Shown in pieces: positions 19,026 through 27,561 of a stretch of 64,000 nt of DNA; positions within the stretch are counted from its first letter, which is position 1; every line of letters starts with the position of its first letter. The stretch covers positions 20,847 to 84,846 of the forward strand of contig JAAHHJ010000008.1 in NCBI GenBank assembly GCA_010692425.1, given 5' to 3'. This DNA comes from Symploca sp. SIO3C6 (GTDB lineage: Bacteria; Cyanobacteriota; Cyanobacteriia; Cyanobacteriales; Coleofasciculaceae). The notes under the pieces were generated by a model. The model saw only the letters and a program-made list of their open reading frames with translations, did not search any database and was not told the DNA's origin. The translations under genes and the position numbers were made by a program.

Positions 19026-19092
19026 TATTGGAGAGGGGGAGATGAGGAGATGGGGAGATGGGGAGATGGGGAGAGGGGGAGATGGGGAGATT
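19026..19092. repeat. GGGGAGAT/GGGGAGAG octamer STRR
   Basis: About eight tandem octamers fill the gap between the adaptor stop and the permease start, which is an odd position inside a presumed operon. Confidence 0.9.
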
Positions 19093-19164
19093 TTTATATT
19101 TTTTATATAGATTTTACCCACCTTTCCTATACTTCCTAAATTCCTTACTCCATCAATCCCTACT

Positions 19165-20691
19165 TCATTTGATAATGGGAGTAGAACTTGATGCGGAAGG
19201 ATCTTCTTGAGGAATTACAGGTATCCCTGGCTCTAGGGAGGATTCCGGTGGGGGTAGTAAGACTTGCTCTCCTGCTTTTACACCAGAGGTTATCTCCACA
19301 CTCGTCAATCCTTCTAGCCCTAAAGTAACAGGCTTTTTCTGGGCATTACTATCTTCGTCGCGCACCCAGACAAAAGGTTTGGGAGCAGAGTGAACTATTG
19401 CCTCTGTACTCAAAGCCAGCACATCTTGTTTGCGTTCTAAAACAATTTCAACATTAACTTGGCTACCAGGAATTAGGATACCAGTTGGTTGATCCAGCAG
19501 TACTGTTGCCGCTACCGTTGCTTGTCCAGAACTAGAGCTCGACTCTCCAGAGTTAGAATTAGTTGCTTGGGGAGATAAACTTTGCACTCTTCCTTGATAA
19601 ATCTGGGAGTTAGGACCAATCACACTAATGCGAGCCTTTTGACCTACTTTAACCCGAGCAGCATTAAGGGTAGAAAGCCTTAGGGAAACTAACTCTTGAG
19701 TAGGATCGCCGAGAGTCAGTAGCTTGGCACCCCGATTTACTCCATCTCCATTTTTGACCATAATCTGTAATATTGAGCCATCAATTGGTGCACTTACTAC
19801 ATTGTTTTGAAGTTGCTGCTCAATCTTTTGCAATTCTAGCTTTAGACGCTTTAGTGATCCTTGATCAGTACGAAGCTCTAATTGAGCATTCTTGACGGCT
19901 GCCTGTGCCTCTAAAACTTGATTTCGGATTTCTTTTTCTTCATCTAGGCGCTGCTGCTTAAGGTTCTGGAGTTCAAGGAGATCTGTGGCAACAGTTGACT
20001 GAGCATCTCGCAGTGCTGACTGGGCAGAGCGCAAACTCTCCTGCTGGGTACGCAGTTCATTCTTGGGAATAAAGCCCTTTTCGTCAAGAGTTTCTAGTTC
20101 CTCAAGTTCCAGTTGCTCAGCAGCAAGTTTTTCTTGGGCTTCAACCAGTTTCTCACGGTTACGCTCTAAGGTAAGTTCTTGTTTTTGAATTGCCACTAGT
20201 TTGCCATTAAGCAGTGCTTGTTGAGCTACTACTAACTTTTCTTGGGCTTCAGCAAGCTTCTGACGATTGCGCTCTAAGGTGAGTTCTTGGTTCTTAATCT
20301 CTAGTTGCTTAGCAGTGAGACTAGTTTGTTGTTCAGGGTTGCGTAGGGTGATTAGAGGTTTACTACGGGGTACGCGATCGCCTACGCTAACTAATACCTG
20401 TTCTACTGCTCCTTCTTCTGGAGAGGTGAGGGTTTGTTGAGAGAGCAATTCCACTATACCACTTTCGTTAATTGTGGTTTCAACATTGTCTCGCTTAACT
20501 TTGATGATGCGCACCGCTATTGGTTCAGCAGAGCGACTCTCAAGCTGGGTATAGACTAGCCAACCTCCAACACTGAGTATAGCTAAAGCTCCTGACCAGA
20601 TTAACCATCTAACTCCAGTTTTAAACTGCTTTTTTCCCTGAGGATCCATTATCCACCAATAATCACCAACTAGTAAAGCTTGAGATTTCAC
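19165..20691 (-). CDS. HlyD/DevB-type periplasmic adaptor protein
   Basis: A 508-residue membrane-fusion protein. It has one transmembrane anchor (about 30-48), a biotinyl-lipoyl half-motif (SPEEGAVEQVLVSVGDRVP), a long coiled-coil hairpin (about 115-290), the second lipoyl half (VSAPIDGSILQIMVKNGDGV) and a C-terminal beta-barrel. The coiled coil has an internal duplication: QELTLERNRxKLxEAQEKL occurs twice about 44 residues apart. The start could instead be ATG 20649 (MDPQGKK), since the first 14 residues are not typical. It is the first gene of the adaptor-permease-TolC set. Confidence 0.9.
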   Translation of the reverse strand: MKSQALLVGDYWWIMDPQGKKQFKTGVRWLIWSGALAILSVGGWLVYTQLESRSAEPIAVRIIKVKRDNVETTINESGIVELLSQQTLTSPEEGAVEQVLVSVGDRVPRSKPLITLRNPEQQTSLTAKQLEIKNQELTLERNRQKLAEAQEKLVVAQQALLNGKLVAIQKQELTLERNREKLVEAQEKLAAEQLELEELETLDEKGFIPKNELRTQQESLRSAQSALRDAQSTVATDLLELQNLKQQRLDEEKEIRNQVLEAQAAVKNAQLELRTDQGSLKRLKLELQKIEQQLQNNVVSAPIDGSILQIMVKNGDGVNRGAKLLTLGDPTQELVSLRLSTLNAARVKVGQKARISVIGPNSQIYQGRVQSLSPQATNSNSGESSSSSGQATVAATVLLDQPTGILIPGSQVNVEIVLERKQDVLALSTEAIVHSAPKPFVWVRDEDSNAQKKPVTLGLEGLTSVEITSGVKAGEQVLLPPPESSLEPGIPVIPQEDPSASSSTPIIK

Positions 20692-20928
20692 TCTCTTCTC
20701 AAGTTACAACAAGTGAAAGCCCGGCTTTGGAACTCCCTCACTCCTGGGATAGGATAGACTTGGGTGCTGGTGCTACAAATTTCTATACTTGATAATGAGT
20801 CATTGCTCATTAGCATTTAACTCTAAACAGAGAAAATATCTTCCCATGCCAGATCTCGGGGAGCATAGCAATGCAGGGTTTCTACCAGTTTGAGCTAGAG
20901 CATCGGATGGGGCAATTAATTCTAGAAT
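20692..20928. promoter_or_regulatory. Divergent promoter region of exporter and CHAT genes
   Basis: 237 bp between the minus-strand adaptor gene and the plus-strand CHAT gene must hold both promoters. I see no conserved operator, and no -10 or -35 element is assigned. Confidence 0.4.
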
Positions 20929-23900
20929 ATGAAATCACGTATACGAGGAATTTGTTTATTACTCGCTATTGTTCTCCCTGCAATTGCATCCTGGAGAGTA
21001 CAGGCGCAAATTACACCTGAATCAGGAGTTAACGGCACTGGTACTAACGTTAACCTCGAAGGTGATCAATTTAATATTACTGGGGGAAGCTTAGGGGGAG
21101 AAAATCTCTTTCATAGTTTTGAACAGTTTGGTCTTGAAGAAGGTCAGATTGCTAATTTTATTCTTAACAACCCAGATATTGAAAATATTTTAGGTCGGAT
21201 TGTTGGCGGTGATCCTTCAGTTATTAATGGTATTCTCCGGATTACTGGAGGTAATGCCAATCTCTTTTTAATGAATCCAGCTGGGATTGTTTTTGGGCCA
21301 AATGTAAGGCTAGATCTACCTGGTTCCTTTACTGCCACTACTGCCACCGGTATTGGTTTTGGTGAAGATAATTGGTTTAATGCTTTTGGTGCCAATGATT
21401 ACGAAAATTTGGTTGGCACTCCCAATACCTTTATCTTTGAACAAACTGAATCAAGAGCAATTATCAATAGAGGTAATCTCGAAGTTAAGGAAGGGCAAAA
21501 TTTAACTTTAATTGGTGGCAGTGTACTCAATACAGGAGGTATTATTGCACCTGGAGGAAATCTAACTATTTCTGCAGTTACTGGTGAAAATTTAGTGCGC
21601 ATTAGTCAGCCAGGAAGTTTACTAAGTTTAGAGATTGAACCTCTCAAGACAGCCGAAGGAGAGAATCAACCTATTCGACTTGAGGAGTTACCAAAATACC
21701 TTACCGGGAGCGAGGAGGATGTTAAAAATTTAACTGCTAATCCAGGTGATATTGACAGTAGTGAAGGGAGAATCAGTTCTATTTCTAAAACTGGTAATGG
21801 TGGAGAAATTAACTTGAATGCCACTAATCAAATTACTACAGGGAGTATTGATTCTAGTTCTATAAATGGTGATGGTGGTAGCGTTAGGCTTAAAGCTGGT
21901 GGTGATATTGAAGTTGACTATATTAATGCTGAGGGTGGAGATAACGCCATAGGTGGTGAAGTTGATATTGAAACAGAAGGCTTTTTCAGAGCCACTGATA
22001 CCTTCACCGCTTCTAATGGTTCAGAAGCTAGTATTTCCAATATCGTCGGTATTGGTAGCGGTAGTAGTGATATTACTATTAAACATGATGGTAACGAAGA
22101 AACCCCTTTTATAGTTGGGGATGCAACAGAAAATGGTACAGCGGGCTCAATAATTACTAATGGTAATTTTGAGCTTGTGCCAGTTGAATCTCTTATCGAA
22201 AACGAAACTGAACCACCACCCACTGACACCTTTGATCTACTGAACGAGTCCTTAATACCTGAAGACGTAAATGACGTGTTTAATCTCAATGAGATTAATG
22301 ATTTAACTACTGACAGTCAAAATAACAATGACTCCGTAATCTCTGATTTAACTACTGAAAATCAAAATAACAATGACTCCGTAATCTCTGATTTAACTAC
22401 TGAAAATCAAAATAACAACACCTCCGTAATCTCTGATTCAACTACTGAAAATCAAAATAACAACACCTCTACAATCTCTGATTCAACTACTGAAAATCAA
22501 AATAACAACACCTCTACAATCTCTGATTCAACTACTGAAAATCAAAATAACAACACCTCCATAATCTCTGATTCAACTACTGAACAAATTTCTGAATCTA
22601 AAAAAGAAACAGACACAGAATTACCAACAGAGACAACATCCCAACTAGCGCTAAGGGAATGCAACCAAATAGGAGCTAACGTTACAGTACTTAATGACAA
22701 CTCCTCCGGCGAATTAGAACAATTGAGAGCAATACCAACTAGCACTTCAATAACAGCTTTGGAAAGTTACTGTCGCTCTCAAGCAAGCTCTAGCACTAAG
22801 CGTAATCGTCGTCCAGTAATCACCTATGAAGAATTTGATCCCAATAGTAATAGACCCGATATCGCGGCTCAACACTGGCACCGATTTTTGGCTATTGCTC
22901 AAAGAAATAGTGATCGCAATCAGGAAAGAAAGGCACTAAGAAATCTTGGCCTCTCTTACCATTCCTTAGCCGAATATCCTAAAGCTATAGAATACCATCA
23001 ACAAAGCTTAAAACTGGCACTGGAATTAAATGATCGTTATGGGGAAGTAACAGCTTTAGGTTCTCTGGGTAAAGCTTACACTAATTTAGGAAACTATACT
23101 GAAGCAATTAATTACCATCAACAGAGTTTAAAACTGGCACGAGAGCTTGGTAGCAAGAGAGCGCAGGCAGCAATTATAGGAAATCTAGGAATTACCTATC
23201 ATTTCTTAGATAATTATCCCCAAGCTATAGAATACCATCAGCAACACCTGAAGATTGCACGGGAAATTGGCGATCGACAGGGAGAAGGGGCAGCACTAGG
23301 AAATCTCGGCATCGCCTACCGTGCCCTAGGAGACTATGCCCAAGCTATTGACTATTATCAACAACAATTAAGTATTGCCCAAGCAATTAGCGATCGCCAA
23401 GGGGAATCCAATGCTTTAGGTAATCTAGGTAATGCTTACCAAATCTTAGGTGAGTATGTAAAGGCAATTGAATACCATCAGCGTACTTTAGCAATTAAGC
23501 AATACATTGATGATCGTCAGGGTGAAGCCAGGGTATTAGGCAATCTGGGAAATGCTTACGAAGTTGTAGGCGACTATAACCAAGCCCTAGAATATTACCA
23601 ACAAGCTTTAACTAAAGTGCAAAAAATTGGCGATCGCCATACAGAAGGCTCTATATTAAGAGCCTTAGGAGTAATCCAAACTGACTTAGGCAATAATATC
23701 AAAGCTATTAGTTACTATCAGCAAAGTTTAGAAATAGCACAGGCAATTGATGACCGCCAAGGTGAAGCTAGCAGTCTCAATAAAATAGGATTTGCCTACT
23801 ATCTGCAAGGTGATTTCAAACAAGCCTTGGAGTTAACTCAACAGAGTTTGGCAATTACAAGGCAATTAGGCGATCGCCGTACTGAAGTTGCAGCTCTCGG

Positions 23901-25419
23901 CACTTTAGGACTAGTTTACGAGAAACTAGACCAAATACCAATAGCGATTGATTACCATCACCAGAGTTGGGCAAAGGCACAGGAACTTGGTGTTAGAGGC
24001 GGAGAATGGGGAGCTTTAGCCTATCTCGGCAATGCTCTATTTCAAAAAGGTAATTTCAAACAAGCAGAGGAAAAACTGCGAGACTCTCTGGAGATCTTAG
24101 AATCTCTTCGACCAGGATTAGATGACCTACAGAAAGTATCGCTTGTTGACACCCAAATTCAAACCTATGCCCTACTACAACAAGTCCTAGTCGCCCAGGG
24201 AAAAACTCAAGCCGCTCTCGAAATTGCAGAGCGAGGTAGGGCAAGAGCTTTTGTAGAGTTACTCTCAAAACGATTATCTCCTGAGGCGGCTACTAAATCT
24301 GCTATCAATCAAGCTCCACCAACGATAGAGGAAATTAAAACCATTGCCAAACAACAGAATGCCACACTAGTTCAATATTCGATTGTTCCGGAAGAGTTTC
24401 TGCTGCAAGGCAAACTGCGAGGCAAACCATCCCAGCTTTATATTTGGGTAGTTCAGCCCAGTGGTGAAGTAGCATTTCGCCAAGTTGATCTCAAACAGTT
24501 GCCACAGCAAAATACTTCCTTAAAAAAGTTAGTCTTAGATAGCCGTAACTTCCGCCGTCAAAGAAGCTCAGAGGCTGCCAGACAGAAACTACATCAACTG
24601 CTAATCGAACCAATTTCCGAGCTTTTGCCTACCAACCCAGATCAACATGTCATCTTCATTCCTCAAGACTCTCTATTCCTGCTACCCTTCCCAGCATTGC
24701 AAGACTCCTCAGGAAAATATCTAATTGAAAAACACACTACCTTAACTGCCCCAGCGATTCAGGTGTTGGAGTTAACCCGTCAACAGCAGCAGCGCCTCAA
24801 GAAACGGTATCGAGAGCCAATTCAGGGTGACAATGCCCTAGTGGTGGGCAATCCTCTGATGCCCGGAAATTTAATGCAGTTACCAGGTACAGAAGTAGAA
24901 GCCAAGGAAATCGCTCAACTTTTGAACACTGAAGCGGTGATTGGGAAAAAGGCAACCAAAGTAGAAATATTACAGCAACTGCCTTCAGCAAGGCTGATTC
25001 ATTTAGCTACCCACGGCTTACTTGATGATATGGATACCTTAGGGATGCCAGGTGCGATTGCCCTTGCTCCTTCTCCTGAAGATGATGGCTTTTTGAGGGC
25101 AGGGGAAATTTTGGATTTAAAACTAAATGCCGAATTAGTAGTACTTAGCGCTTGCGATACAGGCAGGGGTGAAATTACCGGAGATGGGGTAATTGGACTA
25201 TCTCGTTCCTTAATTGCTGCTGGGGTTCCTAGTGTCCTCGTCTCCCTGTGGGCGGTACCAGATGCCCCTACTACTGAGTTAATGATTCAATTTTATCGGC
25301 AAATGCAGCAAAATCAAGACCAAGCTCAGGCACTGCGTCATGCCATGCTAAAGACTATGCAAAAACACCCTAATCCCATTAGTTGGGCAGCATTTACACT
25401 AATTGGTGAAGCAGAATGA
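20929..25419 (+). CDS. TPS haemagglutinin-TPR-CHAT protease fusion
   Basis: A 1496-residue protein. A signal peptide (LLLAIVLPAIASWRVQAQ) precedes a TPS secretion domain (about 28-240) with the NPAGIVFGP motif. A beta-rich stretch runs to about 420. Seven copies (the last partial) of a 15-residue repeat, consensus ISDSTTENQNNNTST, span about 456-552. About ten TPRs follow (about 640-1060), each near 40 residues with the form GNLGxAYxxLGDYxxAIxYxQ. A CHAT domain occupies about 1120-1495. The caspase-like dyad is intact: His1362 in ATHG and Cys1409 in SACDTG. Such fusions occur in cyanobacteria, but their function is largely unknown. It is predicted to cross both membranes. The neighbouring Omp85 and exporter genes are candidate partners. 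Confidence 0.9.
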   Translation: MKSRIRGICLLLAIVLPAIASWRVQAQITPESGVNGTGTNVNLEGDQFNITGGSLGGENLFHSFEQFGLEEGQIANFILNNPDIENILGRIVGGDPSVINGILRITGGNANLFLMNPAGIVFGPNVRLDLPGSFTATTATGIGFGEDNWFNAFGANDYENLVGTPNTFIFEQTESRAIINRGNLEVKEGQNLTLIGGSVLNTGGIIAPGGNLTISAVTGENLVRISQPGSLLSLEIEPLKTAEGENQPIRLEELPKYLTGSEEDVKNLTANPGDIDSSEGRISSISKTGNGGEINLNATNQITTGSIDSSSINGDGGSVRLKAGGDIEVDYINAEGGDNAIGGEVDIETEGFFRATDTFTASNGSEASISNIVGIGSGSSDITIKHDGNEETPFIVGDATENGTAGSIITNGNFELVPVESLIENETEPPPTDTFDLLNESLIPEDVNDVFNLNEINDLTTDSQNNNDSVISDLTTENQNNNDSVISDLTTENQNNNTSVISDSTTENQNNNTSTISDSTTENQNNNTSTISDSTTENQNNNTSIISDSTTEQISESKKETDTELPTETTSQLALRECNQIGANVTVLNDNSSGELEQLRAIPTSTSITALESYCRSQASSSTKRNRRPVITYEEFDPNSNRPDIAAQHWHRFLAIAQRNSDRNQERKALRNLGLSYHSLAEYPKAIEYHQQSLKLALELNDRYGEVTALGSLGKAYTNLGNYTEAINYHQQSLKLARELGSKRAQAAIIGNLGITYHFLDNYPQAIEYHQQHLKIAREIGDRQGEGAALGNLGIAYRALGDYAQAIDYYQQQLSIAQAISDRQGESNALGNLGNAYQILGEYVKAIEYHQRTLAIKQYIDDRQGEARVLGNLGNAYEVVGDYNQALEYYQQALTKVQKIGDRHTEGSILRALGVIQTDLGNNIKAISYYQQSLEIAQAIDDRQGEASSLNKIGFAYYLQGDFKQALELTQQSLAITRQLGDRRTEVAALGTLGLVYEKLDQIPIAIDYHHQSWAKAQELGVRGGEWGALAYLGNALFQKGNFKQAEEKLRDSLEILESLRPGLDDLQKVSLVDTQIQTYALLQQVLVAQGKTQAALEIAERGRARAFVELLSKRLSPEAATKSAINQAPPTIEEIKTIAKQQNATLVQYSIVPEEFLLQGKLRGKPSQLYIWVVQPSGEVAFRQVDLKQLPQQNTSLKKLVLDSRNFRRQRSSEAARQKLHQLLIEPISELLPTNPDQHVIFIPQDSLFLLPFPALQDSSGKYLIEKHTTLTAPAIQVLELTRQQQQRLKKRYREPIQGDNALVVGNPLMPGNLMQLPGTEVEAKEIAQLLNTEAVIGKKATKVEILQQLPSARLIHLATHGLLDDMDTLGMPGAIALAPSPEDDGFLRAGEILDLKLNAELVVLSACDTGRGEITGDGVIGLSRSLIAAGVPSVLVSLWAVPDAPTTELMIQFYRQMQQNQDQAQALRHAMLKTMQKHPNPISWAAFTLIGEAE
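22294..22584 (+). repeat. 45-bp coding tandem repeat in the CHAT gene
   Basis: Six full units and one partial unit of 45 bp, each encoding 15 Asn/Thr/Ser-rich residues. Units 4-6 are almost identical while the first two have diverged (Leu for Ser, Asp for Thr), which suggests recent expansion from the 3' side. Confidence 0.95.
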
Positions 25420-25438
25420 ACTCTTAATATTGAAGTAT

Positions 25439-25462
25439 TAAAGTCTTTATTTTTGGACTTTA
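25439..25462 (+). terminator. Weak hairpin after the CHAT gene
   Basis: The inverted repeat TAAAGTC...GACTTTA has a T-rich loop and starts 20 bp past the stop codon. No good U-tract follows, so termination is only possible. Confidence 0.35.
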
Positions 25463-25492
25463 TTAGTACATGTGTACGTGGAAACTTCAGTT

Positions 25493-25831
25493 TTAAGAAA
25501 CAGCAAAATCAGTAATTTTTCGTCGTTCAGGTGTTTTATAGGCAAGTACGATTTGCTTGGGAGATATGCCTAAGTTGACAAGTTCATTGGCAATGCCTTC
25601 TTCTGTGCCGTCTTGTTGTATCCAAATTTTTTGATCAATGATGTCGATATGAATAAGGGTTCCATAAATGCGTCTGCTGCTATGCCAACCTATTTCTATT
25701 AGTAGGTAATGGTTTTGGGTTTCATCTATGACTAATTGGCTTCCGCTTTCGGGATCCTTGCCGAGAAATTCGACATAGTCTTGTAAGACTTTGACAATAG
25801 CTTGTTTAAGATCAATATTTAAGATATCCAT
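25493..25831 (-). CDS. xisI: XisI family protein
   Basis: A 112-residue XisI protein. The family was named from the Anabaena fdxN-element excision locus, where XisH and XisI are needed with the recombinase XisF. Family hallmarks visible here are the N-terminal VLQDYVEFLGKDPESGSQL, the central HYLLIEIGWHSSRRIYG and the C-terminal ELVNLGISPKQIVLAYK. It overlaps the 3' end of xisH by 13 bp, which implies translational coupling. There is no xisF-like recombinase in the window, so it is an orphan pair. Confidence 0.93.
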   Translation of the reverse strand: MDILNIDLKQAIVKVLQDYVEFLGKDPESGSQLVIDETQNHYLLIEIGWHSSRRIYGTLIHIDIIDQKIWIQQDGTEEGIANELVNLGISPKQIVLAYKTPERRKITDFAVS

Positions 25832-26238
25832 TTGATAATTACCTCTTCAGTAGGATTAAAACTAAAAAGACGTAGTATTCGATCTTCTATTAATACTGTT
25901 CCAGCCTCTTCTTCAAAAACCGATTGACGTACTTCTTCCGGAACCGCTAGATATAATTTTCGGTCAGGTTCATAGCGATTTAAAATATGTTCGTATAAAA
26001 CAAATTGACCAAGAGCTTCTTCTAGATCTCTGATTTCTGAGGCACTACGAAAGCTTTTGACTTCAATTGCAATTTTTTCGAGTCCTTTTTCCGCAGCAAT
26101 CAGACGTTGTGCACCTAGATCGACAAATAAATTTTTGCCCCGTGCCAGTTTGAGGCGATATGGATCGTGGGTAATTGTCCATCCATCTTTTTGAATAGCA
26201 GCTTTGACAGTATCATGGTAATAATCACGAGCTGGCAT
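25819..26238 (-). CDS. xisH: XisH family protein
   Basis: Partner of XisI. The best start is ATG 26238 (MPARDYYHDTVKAAIQKDGW), giving 139 residues, the usual XisH length. A longer frame to 26346 adds an unconserved 36-residue leader. The family has a PD-(D/E)XK-like nuclease core. Candidate residues are Asp in LFVDLGAQRL and E-x-K in IAIEVKSF. Whether XisH cuts DNA is not established. Many cyanobacteria have multiple xisHI pairs far from fdxN elements. Confidence 0.92.
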   Translation of the reverse strand: MPARDYYHDTVKAAIQKDGWTITHDPYRLKLARGKNLFVDLGAQRLIAAEKGLEKIAIEVKSFRSASEIRDLEEALGQFVLYEHILNRYEPDRKLYLAVPEEVRQSVFEEEAGTVLIEDRILRLFSFNPTEEVIIKWIS

Positions 26239-26405
26239 TATGACAGTTATCCTCGGAAGACTCTTTGGGGTAGGAGTAGAACAGTTTATCAAGATTAAGC
26301 TACCTTGAAAAAGATACAAAACTCTATACTTTTGAAGTGTCACCAACAGGTTTAGAATAAGTGAGAACTTGCATTTGAGACTTAGAGAAAAACCAAGATT
26401 TTAAG

Positions 26406-27347
26406 ATGGGATATAGCTACGCTGTTTTGGGGACAGGTGCTGTAGGAGGATTTTATGGTGCTCGCTTACAACAAGCCGGTTTTGAGGTACATTTTTTACT
26501 GCGGAGCGATTATGCCCACGTGCGCGAATTTGGCCTCAAGGTGAAATCTATCGATGGAGACTTTAATTTACCGCAAGTTAATGCTTATAACAGCGTAGAA
26601 ATGATGCCTTCGTGTGATGTTGTTCTCCTGTCACTCAAGGCTACACACAATTATCTCTTACCCCAGCTAATCCCACCTCTACTCAAACCAGACGGCATTG
26701 TCTTGGTACTGCAAAATGGATTGTATGTTGAAGAACAAGTTGCCTCCGTTGCCAAGATTCGACATATTATCGCTGGACTGTGCTTTGTTTGCTCTAATAA
26801 AATTGCTCCTGGAGAGATTAATCACCTGCATTATGGTAAAATTACCTTAATTGAATACGCTCCTGGATATCGCCGTTGCGGTGTCACCACACGAATGGAG
26901 CAGATTGCCAAAGACTTTACAAGCGCAGGAATTGCCATCGCCTTTGCTGAGGACTTACTATTGGAACGCTGGCAGAAATTACTCTGGAATATTCCCTTCA
27001 ACGGCTTATCAGTAGTCCTCAATGCCAACACACAGGAAATGTTGGCATCTCCTGAAATCCGCCAGTTAGTGCTGGAACTCATGCAAGAGGTAGCGACAGC
27101 AGCAACAGCCTGTGGTCTCATCATTCCTAAAGACTTATTTTATGAAAGGATAAAACTTACAGAAAAGATGAAATCCTATCGCCCTAGCATGAAAATCGAC
27201 TATGAAAATCACCGCTCTCTAGAGGTTGAAGCTATCTTCGGTGCACCTTTACGCATTGCTAATAAAGTTGGGATCCATCTGCCGCGCATTGCTATGCTCT
27301 ATCGCCAGTTGCAATTTCTGGATGCGCAAAATACTTTACTTCATTAG
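26406..27347 (+). CDS. 2-dehydropantoate 2-reductase family protein
   Basis: A 313-residue NADPH-dependent ketopantoate reductase-like enzyme (ApbA/PanE family), predicted to reduce 2-dehydropantoate to pantoate for coenzyme A synthesis. The Rossmann motif GTGAVGGFYGARL is at residues 7-19, and the C-terminal helical domain contains KLLWNIPFNGLSVVLNA. Several PanE-like paralogues occur in bacteria, so the exact substrate is unproven. Divergent from xisHI. Confidence 0.85.
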   Translation: MGYSYAVLGTGAVGGFYGARLQQAGFEVHFLLRSDYAHVREFGLKVKSIDGDFNLPQVNAYNSVEMMPSCDVVLLSLKATHNYLLPQLIPPLLKPDGIVLVLQNGLYVEEQVASVAKIRHIIAGLCFVCSNKIAPGEINHLHYGKITLIEYAPGYRRCGVTTRMEQIAKDFTSAGIAIAFAEDLLLERWQKLLWNIPFNGLSVVLNANTQEMLASPEIRQLVLELMQEVATAATACGLIIPKDLFYERIKLTEKMKSYRPSMKIDYENHRSLEVEAIFGAPLRIANKVGIHLPRIAMLYRQLQFLDAQNTLLH

Positions 27348-27359
27348 TCTCGTAAGCTT

Positions 27360-27387
27360 CCTACACTTCTTTTAAGTTAAGTGTGGG
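27360..27387. repeat. Inverted repeat CCTACACTT...AAGTGTGGG
   Basis: A 9-bp stem (one G-T pair) with a 10-base loop, just after the reductase gene. The right arm and the following CT match the hairpin at 44656-44684. No U-tract follows, so it is more likely a dispersed palindrome than a terminator. Confidence 0.5.
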
Positions 27388-27561
27388 CTGAACCAGATAC
27401 CCCTACCATTGAGTAACCTTGAAATATTTTTATAATACTATCAATAAGAAATTTCACTGCTGTCATAACCCCTATTTACCCTTACATTCATTCAGCAGTA
27501 AGCCCATGACTTGTAGGATTAATTTAATACTCTGGAATAATTAGAAGAGGTCTTTAAGACT

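Noticed and set aside
26239..26346. 36-residue N-terminal extension of XisH
   Set aside because: Family proteins begin at MPARD. The upstream part is unconserved and likely leader.
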